Assembly: GCF_014635245.1 (NCBI RefSeq) | Contig: NZ_BMCP01000001.1 | Span: 248,001-312,000 of the forward strand | DNA from: Agaricicola taiwanensis | GTDB lineage: Bacteria; Pseudomonadota; Alphaproteobacteria; Rhizobiales; Methylopilaceae | Length of the DNA stretch: 64,000 nucleotides | Direction: 5' to 3' | Shown: piece by piece, positions 38,580 through 46,795 of the stretch | How positions within the stretch are numbered: position 1 is the first letter of the stretch | Layout: the number at the start of each line of letters is the position of its first letter | Program-made: the position numbers and the translations under genes | Notes under the pieces: generated by a model | What the model was told of the DNA's origin: nothing | The model's input: only the letters and a program-made list of their open reading frames with translations | The model's database searches: none

Positions 38580-39047
38580 CTACATTCCCTTCTCTTTCAC
38601 CGATTGCATCACCACAGAGGTGGAGGTGTTTGACACATGGGGCAGGTTGGAGATCTTCTCGCCCAGCACCAGCCGGTAGCGACTGATGCTCGCCGTGCGC
38701 ACCTTCAGGAGATAATCGAAGCGGCCCGCGATCATGTGGCATTCCTCGATCTCGCGGATCTTCTTCACCGCGGCATTGAATTCCTGCAGAGCCGCTTCCC
38801 GCGTGTCCGACAGCGTGACCTCGGTGAAGGCCACATGGTCGAGACCGAGCTTCTGTGGGTTCAGCACCGCTCGAAAGCCTTCGATATAGCCTTCTGAAAT
38901 GAGGCGCTTCAGCCGCACCTGGCATGGGGTCTTTGTCAGCCCCACGATCTCGGCAAGATCCGTAACCGAGATCCGTCCGTTGGTCGCTACCGCGTCAAGA
39001 ATGCGTCGATCAAACAGGTCAAGATCGCTACTGTGAGACGTTTCCAT
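38580..39047 (-). CDS. putR: Lrp/AsnC-family regulator, probable PutR
   Basis: A 155-residue Lrp-type regulator: N-terminal helix-turn-helix (DRRILDAVATNGRISVTDL then GLTKTPCQVRLKRLISEGYIEG) and C-terminal RAM effector domain (LGLDHVAFTEVTLSD). It is divergent from putA with 147 bases between the starts, the arrangement of PutR, the proline-responsive activator of putA in Agrobacterium and Rhodobacter. The ATG at 39047 is preferred to the one at 39071. The ligand is inferred from context. Confidence 0.88.
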   Translation of the reverse strand: METSHSSDLDLFDRRILDAVATNGRISVTDLAEIVGLTKTPCQVRLKRLISEGYIEGFRAVLNPQKLGLDHVAFTEVTLSDTREAALQEFNAAVKKIREIEECHMIAGRFDYLLKVRTASISRYRLVLGEKISNLPHVSNTSTSVVMQSVKEKGM

Positions 39048-39194
39048 AGCCAGCAGTCCTGCAAAAGTCATTCAATATGGGAAATAATCATAGCCAGACC
39101 GATATATGAAGTCCAACTGACTTATGGGGGCTTGCTATTCTGGCTGTCGGCGCCGAGTGCGCCATCTGTCTCAGCAGTCGTTGTCGGAGATGTC

Positions 39195-42100
39195 ATGACG
39201 GCTTTAGCACCTGCCTCCCCTTCCGCCCCGGACCTGTCCGAGCCGCTGTTTTCGAACTTTGCGCCAGCCATTCGGCCGCAGAGCGCGCTGCGTGTGGCGA
39301 TCACGGCGGCTTATCGACGGCCGGAGCGAGAGTGTCTGGTGCCGCTCCTGGACCAGGCCACTCTTCCGGCAGAGACAACCAGCGCTGCTGAGGCGACGGC
39401 CCGCGCTTTGGTGACGGCGTTGCGGGACAAGCATCGCGGCACGGGTGTCGAGGGCCTGGTGCAGGAATATTCGCTCTCCAGCCAGGAAGGCGTGGCCTTG
39501 ATGTGCCTGGCGGAGGCGCTGCTGCGTATCCCCGACACCGCGACACGCGACGCCCTGATCCGCGACAAGATCGCCGAAGGCGATTGGAAAGCGCATCTCG
39601 GCGGTGGCCGCTCGCTGTTCGTCAATGCCGCCACCTGGGGCCTGATCGTCACCGGCAAGCTCACCTCGACCGTCAATGATCGCGGCCTTGCCGCCGCGCT
39701 GACGCGGCTTCTCGCGCGGTGCGGTGAGCCGGTGGTGCGGCGCGGCGTTGATATGGCGATGCGCATGATGGGTGAGCAGTTCGTCACCGGCGAGACCATT
39801 GCCGAGGCGCTCCGCCGCGCCCGTCCGCTGGAGCAGCGCGGGTTCCGTTACTCCTACGATATGCTGGGCGAAGCGGCCACGACGGGAGAGGATGCCAAGC
39901 GCTACTTCAACGACTATGAGGCGGCCATCCATGCCATTGGCCGGGCAGGCGAGGGGCGCGGTGTCTACGAAGGGCCAGGAATATCGATCAAGCTCTCGGC
40001 GCTTCACCCGCGCTACAGCCGCGCCCAGGCACGCCGCATCATGGATGAACTCCTGCCACGGGTGAAGGCGCTGGCGCTTCTCGCCAAGGGCTACGACATC
40101 GGCCTCAACATCGACGCGGAGGAGGCAGACCGGCTCGAACTATCGCTGGATCTGCTTGAAGAGCTGTCGTTTGATCAGGATCTGGCCGGCTGGAACGGCC
40201 TCGGCTTCGTCGTCCAGGCCTACGGCAAGCGCTGCCCCTTCGTGCTCGATTACCTCATCGACCTCGCGCGCCGGTCCAGCCGGCGGCTGATGGTGCGCCT
40301 GGTCAAGGGCGCCTATTGGGATGCGGAGATCAAGCGCGCGCAGGTCGACGGGCTCGAAGGCTTCCCGGTTTTCACCCGCAAGATCCATACCGATGTCTCA
40401 TACATCGCCTGCGCCCGGAAGCTGCTGGAGGCGTCCGACGCGGTCTTTCCGCAGTTTGCCACCCATAACGCGCAGACGCTCGCCACCCTCTACCATATGG
40501 CCGGCAGCGACTTCCGCGTCGGCGACTATGAATTCCAGTGCCTCCACGGCATGGGCGAGCCGCTCTATGACGAGGTCGTGGCCCCCGACAAGCTGAACCG
40601 TCCCTGCCGGATCTACGCGCCTGTTGGCACCCATGAGACCCTTCTGGCCTATCTGGTGCGACGTCTTCTGGAGAACGGCGCTAACTCCTCCTTCGTGCAC
40701 CGCATCGGCGATGAAAATGTCTCCATCGATGACCTCATCGCCGACCCGGTCGCAGCGGTGCGCGCCATGGACGATCCCGGCGCGCCGCATCCGGCCATTT
40801 CGCTGCCGGTCGACATCTACGGAAAAGAGCGCATCAATTCAGCCGGTATTGACCTCTCCAACGAGACGGTGCTGGCCCGGCTCTCCGAGTCCCTGAAGGA
40901 AAGCGCAGCGCATCACTGGTCGGCGGAGCCGCAGCTTGAACAGGTTCCGCTCCAAAGCCGTGGCCGTCAGGTGATCAACCCGGCCGATGACAGCGACATG
41001 GTGGGCACGGTAATCGAGGCCGAACCCGCCGAAGCCGCTGAAGCGGTGCGAGCCGCCGCGCTGGGCGCGGCGGCCTGGGCGAGGGTTCCCGTGACAGAGC
41101 GAGCCGCATGTCTGGAGCGCGCGGCCGATCTCATGCAGGCGCGCATGCCGCTCCTGCTTGGGCTGATCATTCGTGAGGCCGGCAAATCAACGCCAAACGC
41201 CATCGCCGAGGTGCGGGAGGCCATCGATTTCCTGCGCTATTACGCTGGCGAGGCGCGGCGCCGGTGGGGCAAGGTCGCTCCACAGCCTCTCGGGCCGGTG
41301 GTCTGCATCAGCCCGTGGAACTTCCCGCTTGCCATCTTCACCGGTCAGGTCGCTGCGGCCCTGGTGGCCGGAAACAGCGTGCTTGCCAAACCGGCTGAGG
41401 AGACGCCGCTCATCGCTGCCGAGGGCGTGCGCATTCTGCATCAAGCCGGAATACCGCTCACCGCGCTGCGTTTCATCCCCGGTGACGGCACCGTGGGTGC
41501 CGCACTGGTGTCGGCGCCGGAGACGGCGGGTGTCATGTTTACCGGCTCGACGGACGTCGCCCGCTCCATCCAGAAGAGCCTCGCAAGCCGGCTGTCCTCA
41601 AGCGGTCGGCCGATCCCGCTCATTGCTGAGACCGGTGGCCAAAACGCCATGATCGTAGATTCGTCCGCGCTGGCCGAACAGGTGGTGGCGGATGTGATCG
41701 CCTCCGCCTTCGACAGCGCCGGCCAACGCTGTTCGGCATTGCGCGTGCTGTGCCTCCAGGAGGAGGTGGCGGACCGGACGCTGGCCATGCTGAAGGGCGC
41801 CCTGCGGGAACTCAGCATCGGCCGCACCGACCGGTTGTCGGTGGATGTCGGGCCGGTGATCACGGCCGAGGCCAAGGCCGGCATCGAGGGCCATGTCGAG
41901 CGTCTGCGCCAGATGGGCCGGAAGGTGGAGGAAACACCCATGCCTCCTGAAACCCGGCGGGGCACCTTCGTCGCTCCCACCATCATCGAGCTTCAGAGCC
42001 TGCGTGAGCTCACGCGCGAGGTCTTCGGCCCCGTGCTCCATGTTATCCGCTACAAGCGGTCGGACCTGGACAGCCTGATCGATGACATCAACGCCACCGG

Positions 42101-42890
42101 ATATGGCCTGACCTTCGGGCTGCACACGCGGCTCGACGAGACTATTGCCCGCGTCACAGGCCGCATCGCGGTGGGCAACATCTACATCAACCGCAACATT
42201 ATCGGCGCCGTTGTCGGCGTTCAGCCCTTCGGCGGACGCGGCCTGTCGGGAACCGGGCCCAAGGCTGGCGGACCGCTCTACCTCGGCCGGTTGGTCGAGG
42301 ACGATCCCACCGCGCCGGGCATCTCGCCCGCCATGGTCGATCCCGCGCTTGAGGCGCTTGAGCGCTGGCTTGACGGCAATGGCCGCTCGGCTGCGGCCGG
42401 CCTGTGCCGCGAGGCGAAGGCTCGGTCGGGGCTTGGCCGCACGATGGAGCTGAAAGGCCCTGTGGGTGAACGCAATCTCTACGCGCTGCACCCGCGCGGC
42501 CGCATTCTGCTCGTGCCGAAGACAGAGACCCGTCTCATCGCGCAGCTCGCGGCCGCGCTGGCAACCGGCAACGCCGTGATTATCGACCAGAACAGCGGCC
42601 TCGATGCGGTGCTTAAGGGCGCGCCGCCGGAGGTTCTGGCGCGCATTACGTGGACGAAGAACTGGGAGGCGAACGGCCCCTACGGCGGTGCCCTGATCGA
42701 AGGCGACAGCGACGACACGCGAAAGGCCGTCGAGCATTTGGCGGAGCTTCCCGGACCGCTCGTTCTTGCTCAAGCGCGATCGAGCGATGCGGCTCTCGGC
42801 TATCAGCTCGACTGGCTGGTTGAGGAGGTCTCCACCTCGATCAACACCACGGCCGCCGGCGGAAACGCCTCGCTGATGGCGATCGGCTGA
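39195..42890 (+). CDS. putA: Bifunctional proline dehydrogenase / P5C dehydrogenase PutA
   Basis: Converts proline to glutamate via pyrroline-5-carboxylate (FAD- then NAD-dependent). The 1231 residues hold the PRODH barrel (about 120-520: GISIKLSALHPRYS, RLVKGAYWDAEIKRAQ), the aldehyde dehydrogenase module (about 600-1040) with glutamate motif LIAETGGQNAMIVDSS and the catalytic Cys in SAGQRCSALRVL, and a C-terminal extension. No ribbon-helix-helix repressor domain is seen at the N-terminus, in keeping with a separate Lrp-type regulator next door. The ATG at 39195 has GGAG 5 bases upstream. A hairpin terminator follows. Confidence 0.97.
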   Translation: MTALAPASPSAPDLSEPLFSNFAPAIRPQSALRVAITAAYRRPERECLVPLLDQATLPAETTSAAEATARALVTALRDKHRGTGVEGLVQEYSLSSQEGVALMCLAEALLRIPDTATRDALIRDKIAEGDWKAHLGGGRSLFVNAATWGLIVTGKLTSTVNDRGLAAALTRLLARCGEPVVRRGVDMAMRMMGEQFVTGETIAEALRRARPLEQRGFRYSYDMLGEAATTGEDAKRYFNDYEAAIHAIGRAGEGRGVYEGPGISIKLSALHPRYSRAQARRIMDELLPRVKALALLAKGYDIGLNIDAEEADRLELSLDLLEELSFDQDLAGWNGLGFVVQAYGKRCPFVLDYLIDLARRSSRRLMVRLVKGAYWDAEIKRAQVDGLEGFPVFTRKIHTDVSYIACARKLLEASDAVFPQFATHNAQTLATLYHMAGSDFRVGDYEFQCLHGMGEPLYDEVVAPDKLNRPCRIYAPVGTHETLLAYLVRRLLENGANSSFVHRIGDENVSIDDLIADPVAAVRAMDDPGAPHPAISLPVDIYGKERINSAGIDLSNETVLARLSESLKESAAHHWSAEPQLEQVPLQSRGRQVINPADDSDMVGTVIEAEPAEAAEAVRAAALGAAAWARVPVTERAACLERAADLMQARMPLLLGLIIREAGKSTPNAIAEVREAIDFLRYYAGEARRRWGKVAPQPLGPVVCISPWNFPLAIFTGQVAAALVAGNSVLAKPAEETPLIAAEGVRILHQAGIPLTALRFIPGDGTVGAALVSAPETAGVMFTGSTDVARSIQKSLASRLSSSGRPIPLIAETGGQNAMIVDSSALAEQVVADVIASAFDSAGQRCSALRVLCLQEEVADRTLAMLKGALRELSIGRTDRLSVDVGPVITAEAKAGIEGHVERLRQMGRKVEETPMPPETRRGTFVAPTIIELQSLRELTREVFGPVLHVIRYKRSDLDSLIDDINATGYGLTFGLHTRLDETIARVTGRIAVGNIYINRNIIGAVVGVQPFGGRGLSGTGPKAGGPLYLGRLVEDDPTAPGISPAMVDPALEALERWLDGNGRSAAAGLCREAKARSGLGRTMELKGPVGERNLYALHPRGRILLVPKTETRLIAQLAAALATGNAVIIDQNSGLDAVLKGAPPEVLARITWTKNWEANGPYGGALIEGDSDDTRKAVEHLAELPGPLVLAQARSSDAALGYQLDWLVEEVSTSINTTAAGGNASLMAIG

Positions 42891-42896
42891 TCCCGG

Positions 42897-42926
42897 GGAG
42901 GCGAATGTCTCGCCTCCTTCCTTTCC
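42897..42926 (+). terminator. Intrinsic terminator of putA
   Basis: An 8-bp perfect stem (GGAGGCGA / TCGCCTCC) with a 5-base loop begins 6 bases after the putA stop and is followed by TTTCCTTTCC. It separates putA from the downstream dehydrogenase/ABC operon. Confidence 0.75.
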
Positions 42927-43008
42927 GCCGGTCGATGAAAAAAGCAGCAACAGCCACACATGCCTGTTGCGCGCACTTTCGATCATCGATATCGTATTCT
43001 GATCGATG

Positions 43009-43025
43009 TAATCGTTATACGATTA
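43009..43025. promoter_or_regulatory. Palindromic operator candidate upstream of the FAD-dehydrogenase/ABC operon
   Basis: TAATCGT-TAT-ACGATTA is a perfect 7-bp inverted repeat with a 3-base spacer, inside an unusually AT-rich 50 bases. It ends 19 bases before the start codon of the FAD-linked dehydrogenase gene. Its position fits an operator; the downstream IclR regulator is a candidate binder, by inference. Confidence 0.55.
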
Positions 43026-43044
43026 ACAGCTTTATCAAGGCTTC

Positions 43045-44469
43045 ATGTCGCTCTTAAACGATCTTCGCGATCTTGTTCGCCCGGACGCCATCATTACCGA
43101 GCCGCGCGAGCTCGAAGGCTTCACCGAAGACTGGCGTGGCCGCTACCACGGACCGGCCGCCTGCGTCGTACGCCCGGGGTCGACGGAAGAAGTCGCCGCA
43201 GTGGTTGCAGCTTGTGCGTGCCACGGCGTTCCCATCCTGCCGCAGGGCGGCAAAACCAGCCTCTGCGGCGGCGCCATTCCAGCCGAGGACGGCCCGGCGC
43301 CTGTTATCATCAATCTGGACCGCATGCGCCGCATCCGCAGCGTTGATCCTGTCACCAACGCCATGGTGGTCGAAGCCGGCGCGATTCTCGCCACCGTGCA
43401 GCAGGCCGCGCGCGACGCCGGTCGTTACTACCCCGTCAGCCTCGGCGCGGAAGGCTCCTGCCAGATCGGCGGCACCATCGCCACCAATGCCGGCGGCACT
43501 TCCGTCCTGCGCTACGGCAACACCCGGGACAATGTTCTTGGCCTAGAAGCCGTGCTGCCTGACGGCACCATTTGGTCGAGCCTCAAGGGCCTGCGCAAGG
43601 ACAACACCGGCTACGATCTGAAGCATCTGCTGATCGGCTCTGAAGGCACGCTGGGCGTGATCACCGCCGCTTGCCTGAAACTTCATCCCCTGCCGTCGCG
43701 CTCGTCCGTCGCCTGGCTTGCCGTCGCCGGTGTGAACGCCGCGCTGGAGCTTCTGGGGCGCTTTCAGGAGGGCGGCGCCGGCCGCCTCTCCGGCTTTGAA
43801 CTCATGAACCGGCTTCAGCACGATCTCGTCATGACCAAGGTGCCGGACCGTCGCTCTCCGCTGGAAGGCCAGCATGACTGGCACCTCCTGATCGAGCTGA
43901 GCGACGCCGGCGGCCCGGACGATCTCAACGCCGTCATGGAGGACCTGCTGGCACCCGCCTTCGAGGATGGTCTCGTTCTTGATGCCGTCATTGCCGCCAG
44001 CGATGCGCAGCGCGCTACCCTCTGGGAGATCAGGCACAGTGTGTCGGAGGCCAACAAGAAGGGCGGCATGGGGCTTACCACCGACTGCGCGGTGCCCATT
44101 TCGGCCATCGCCGCCTTCATCGCCGAAGCATCGGATGCCGTGCATGCCATCGTGCCCGAGCTTCCCATCATCATCGTCGCCCATCTCGGCGACGGCAACG
44201 TGCATTTTATCCCCTTCTTCCCCTTCGAAGGCTGGACCGGCCCCGATGCCGGGGAGGGGCGCGGCGCGCAGGTGCGCCAGGCGGTCAATGATATCGCCAT
44301 CCGCCTGGGCGGAACCTTCAGTGCCGAACATGGTGTGGGCCGCGTCTCGCTCGCCGAAATGGCCCGTTACAAGCCCGCATCGGAGCTGCGCCTGATGTGG
44401 GCGGTCAAAAATGCGCTCGATCCGGCGGGGCTGATGAACCCCGGACGCCTGCTGCCGCCGCCGGCCTGA
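43045..44469 (+). CDS. FAD-linked 2-hydroxyacid dehydrogenase (GlcD/D-LDH family)
   Basis: A 474-residue flavoprotein of the VAO/PCMH type. The FAD domain shows PQGGKTSLCGGAIP and GSCQIGGTIATNAGGTSVLRYG; the C-terminal FAD-oxidase domain shows HLGDGNVHFIPF with the metal-binding His, and GTFSAEHGVG. Relatives oxidise D-lactate, glycolate or D-2-hydroxyglutarate, passing electrons to quinone or ETF. The specific substrate is not predictable. It is the first gene of a presumed operon with the ABC importer (55-base gap) and DapA-like gene. Confidence 0.9.
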   Translation: MSLLNDLRDLVRPDAIITEPRELEGFTEDWRGRYHGPAACVVRPGSTEEVAAVVAACACHGVPILPQGGKTSLCGGAIPAEDGPAPVIINLDRMRRIRSVDPVTNAMVVEAGAILATVQQAARDAGRYYPVSLGAEGSCQIGGTIATNAGGTSVLRYGNTRDNVLGLEAVLPDGTIWSSLKGLRKDNTGYDLKHLLIGSEGTLGVITAACLKLHPLPSRSSVAWLAVAGVNAALELLGRFQEGGAGRLSGFELMNRLQHDLVMTKVPDRRSPLEGQHDWHLLIELSDAGGPDDLNAVMEDLLAPAFEDGLVLDAVIAASDAQRATLWEIRHSVSEANKKGGMGLTTDCAVPISAIAAFIAEASDAVHAIVPELPIIIVAHLGDGNVHFIPFFPFEGWTGPDAGEGRGAQVRQAVNDIAIRLGGTFSAEHGVGRVSLAEMARYKPASELRLMWAVKNALDPAGLMNPGRLLPPPA

Positions 44470-44524
44470 CGCCGAAGTCGGTGGGATTTTTTCATCGCTT
44501 CCCAAAGACAAAGAGGAACAAGCC

Positions 44525-45607
44525 ATGACCAAGAACAAAACCAGTTGGTCCCGCCGCAACATCCTGCAGCTCGGCGGTGCCGCCGCTGCCGCGGTGGCCA
44601 TGCCCGCCGTCTGGAGCCCGTCGCGCGCGCAGGGCAAGCGCATCGTCGTCCGCGATGACGGCGGCATCTACACCAAGGCGTTCGGCGCCATCTTCTATCG
44701 CCCCTTCACCGAGGCCACCGGCATCGAGGTGGTGGGCGTGCAGGCCAATGCCGAGCCGACCGCCCAGATCCGCTCCATGGTGGAAACCGGCACCTATACC
44801 TGGGACATGGCCAAGATCAGCCGCCCGGCGATCCTGATGCTCACCAGCGGCGACAAGATCTACCTGGAAAAACACGGGCTGGAATCCGATCCGGTCGTCG
44901 CCACCATGCCCGCCGAATACATGTCGCCCTACGGCGTCGGCAACAATGTCTACACCACCGTGCTGGCCTATCGCACCGACGCCTTCGAGGGCAAGGATGC
45001 GCCGCAGTCCTGGGCTGACTTCTTCAATCTCGATAAGTTCGAAGGCCGCCGCGCGCTGCGCAAGCATCCCTTCGACACCATCGAGCAGGCGCTGATGGGC
45101 GCCGGCGTGGCACCGGGCGATGTCTACCCCTGCGATCTCGACAAGGCCTTCGCCTCGCTGGACACCATCAAGCAGGACGTCGACGTCTTCTGGACCAGCG
45201 GCGCGCAGGTGGAGCAGATGCTGACCTCCGGCGAGGTCGACATGATCCCCACCTGGATCTCCCGCGCCCAGGCCGCCCAGGCCGGTGGCGCTCCGGTGGA
45301 AGTCGTCTGGAACCAGAACATCTGGGGTCTGGACAGCTGGTCAATTCTGGCCGGCACGCCCAATGCCGACGCCTGCCGCGAGTTCATCAAGTTCGCGTCC
45401 GACGCCAAGCGTCAGGCGGCGCTTATCGAATACTTCCCGGCCGGTGTCACCCAGCCGGCGGCCTTCGACATCATTCCCGCCGACAAGGCAAAGGACTGCC
45501 CGACCTTCCCTGAGAACATCAAGAAGGGTCTGGCGATCGACGCGCAGTACTGGCTCGATAATCAGGAAGCCGTGCTCGAGCGCTACAACTCCTGGCTCCT
45601 GACCTGA
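44525..45607 (+). CDS. ABC transporter substrate-binding protein (PotD/polyamine type)
   Basis: Periplasmic binding protein of 360 residues with a Tat-type signal: SRRNILQLGGAAAAAVAMP has the twin Arg and a long hydrophobic region, cleaved near SRAQ. The mature part (GKRIVVRDDGGIYTKAFGAIFYRPFTEATGIEV) resembles the spermidine/putrescine-binding group. The ligand is uncertain, since this group also includes binders of other amines and small organics. A strong hairpin follows the stop, and the ATPase and permease genes come next. Confidence 0.9.
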   Translation: MTKNKTSWSRRNILQLGGAAAAAVAMPAVWSPSRAQGKRIVVRDDGGIYTKAFGAIFYRPFTEATGIEVVGVQANAEPTAQIRSMVETGTYTWDMAKISRPAILMLTSGDKIYLEKHGLESDPVVATMPAEYMSPYGVGNNVYTTVLAYRTDAFEGKDAPQSWADFFNLDKFEGRRALRKHPFDTIEQALMGAGVAPGDVYPCDLDKAFASLDTIKQDVDVFWTSGAQVEQMLTSGEVDMIPTWISRAQAAQAGGAPVEVVWNQNIWGLDSWSILAGTPNADACREFIKFASDAKRQAALIEYFPAGVTQPAAFDIIPADKAKDCPTFPENIKKGLAIDAQYWLDNQEAVLERYNSWLLT

Positions 45608-45613
45608 GCGTTC

Positions 45614-45647
45614 GCGCCCGGGCCGCAGCACCCCGCCGCCCGGGCGC
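45614..45647 (+). other. Intra-operon hairpin after the binding-protein gene
   Basis: A perfect 10-bp inverted repeat (GCGCCCGGGC / GCCCGGGCGC) with a 14-base loop starts 7 bases after the stop of the substrate-binding protein. No T-run follows, so it more likely protects the upstream mRNA from 3' decay than terminates transcription, raising binding-protein levels over the transporter subunits. Confidence 0.6.
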
Positions 45648-45694
45648 ACCTGTCCAAATCCCGTTGAATCCGCCTGCTACCGAATGGGGTCCCC

Positions 45695-46792
45695 ATGCCG
45701 TCTTCCAACCTCACGATCCAGGGTCTTTCAAAGCGCTACGGCAAGTTCGTGGCCCTGGCGCCGACCGATCTGGTCGTCAACGAAGGTGAGTTTCTCACGC
45801 TGCTGGGCCCGTCCGGTTCGGGAAAGACAACGCTTCTGAGCCTGATCGCGGGTCTGACCCAGCCTGACGAGGGCACGCTGAAGATCGGCGAGAACGACAT
45901 CACCTTCAGCGCGCCCTATGAGCGCGACTTAGGCGTCGTGTTCCAGAACTACGCGCTGTTCCCGCATATGACCATCGCCGAGAACATCGCCTTCCCGCTG
46001 AAGATGCGCAAAGTGGCGGCGGCCGATGCACGCAAACGCGCCGTGGAAGCGCTGGAAATGGTGCGCCTGCCGCATGTGGCGGAACGTTTTCCGCGCGAGC
46101 TGTCCGGTGGTCAGCAGCAGCGCATCGCGTTGGCCCGCTGCATGGTCTATCGCCCATCGATCATCCTGATGGACGAGCCGCTCGGCGCGCTCGACAAGAA
46201 GCTGCGCGAGCAGATGCAGCTTGAGATCAAGCAGCTCCACCGCGAGATGCGCACCACCATCGTCTATGTGACGCATGACCAGGAGGAAGCGATGACCATG
46301 TCCGATCGCATCTGCCTGATGAACGCCGGCCGCATTGAGCAGCTCGGCTCGCCGGCCGATCTCTATTTCCGGCCGCGCACGCTGTTCACCGCCGACTTCC
46401 TCGGCGAATCCAACATCCTGCCGGCCAAGACCATAGGCGCGAACGGCGAAGAGCTGCAGGTTTCCTTGGGCAGCTCCGCGATTGCTGCCAAAGCTCTGGC
46501 CAATGGTCAGACCGCGAAGATCGAGGCGCCGATCAGCCTCATGGTTCGCCCGCAGAACGCCATCCTCACTCCTGGCGCCAGTGGCAGCGGTGTCGAGGCG
46601 AGCGTCAGCGACATCATGGTCACCGGCAGCCTGACGAAGATCTATCTGGAGCCGAAGGATCGCAGCTTGCCGCAGCTCGTCGCCGCCTTCGCTACCCGCA
46701 AGGATGGCCAGGCCTTCACCATTGGCGACACAGCAACCTTTTCCTGGGCCGGCGCTGACGCAGTCGCGCTCGCCGACAGTGCCGAGGCCTGA
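45695..46792 (+). CDS. ABC transporter ATP-binding protein (PotA-like)
   Basis: A 365-residue import ATPase. Walker A is GPSGSGKTT, Q-loop VVFQNYALFPHM, signature LSGGQQQR, Walker B IILMDEPLGALD and the H-loop is in VTHDQEEAM. A C-terminal TOBE regulatory domain (about 270-360) is typical of the spermidine/putrescine and ferric/maltose importer class. It sits on the cytoplasmic face and drives the fused permease that starts 3 bases later. Confidence 0.95.
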   Translation: MPSSNLTIQGLSKRYGKFVALAPTDLVVNEGEFLTLLGPSGSGKTTLLSLIAGLTQPDEGTLKIGENDITFSAPYERDLGVVFQNYALFPHMTIAENIAFPLKMRKVAAADARKRAVEALEMVRLPHVAERFPRELSGGQQQRIALARCMVYRPSIILMDEPLGALDKKLREQMQLEIKQLHREMRTTIVYVTHDQEEAMTMSDRICLMNAGRIEQLGSPADLYFRPRTLFTADFLGESNILPAKTIGANGEELQVSLGSSAIAAKALANGQTAKIEAPISLMVRPQNAILTPGASGSGVEASVSDIMVTGSLTKIYLEPKDRSLPQLVAAFATRKDGQAFTIGDTATFSWAGADAVALADSAEA

Positions 46793-46795
46793 GCC

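Noticed and set aside
41598..42986. 462-codon minus-strand frame over the end of putA
   Set aside because: It is antisense to the aldehyde dehydrogenase module of PutA and rich in residues typical of antisense translation.
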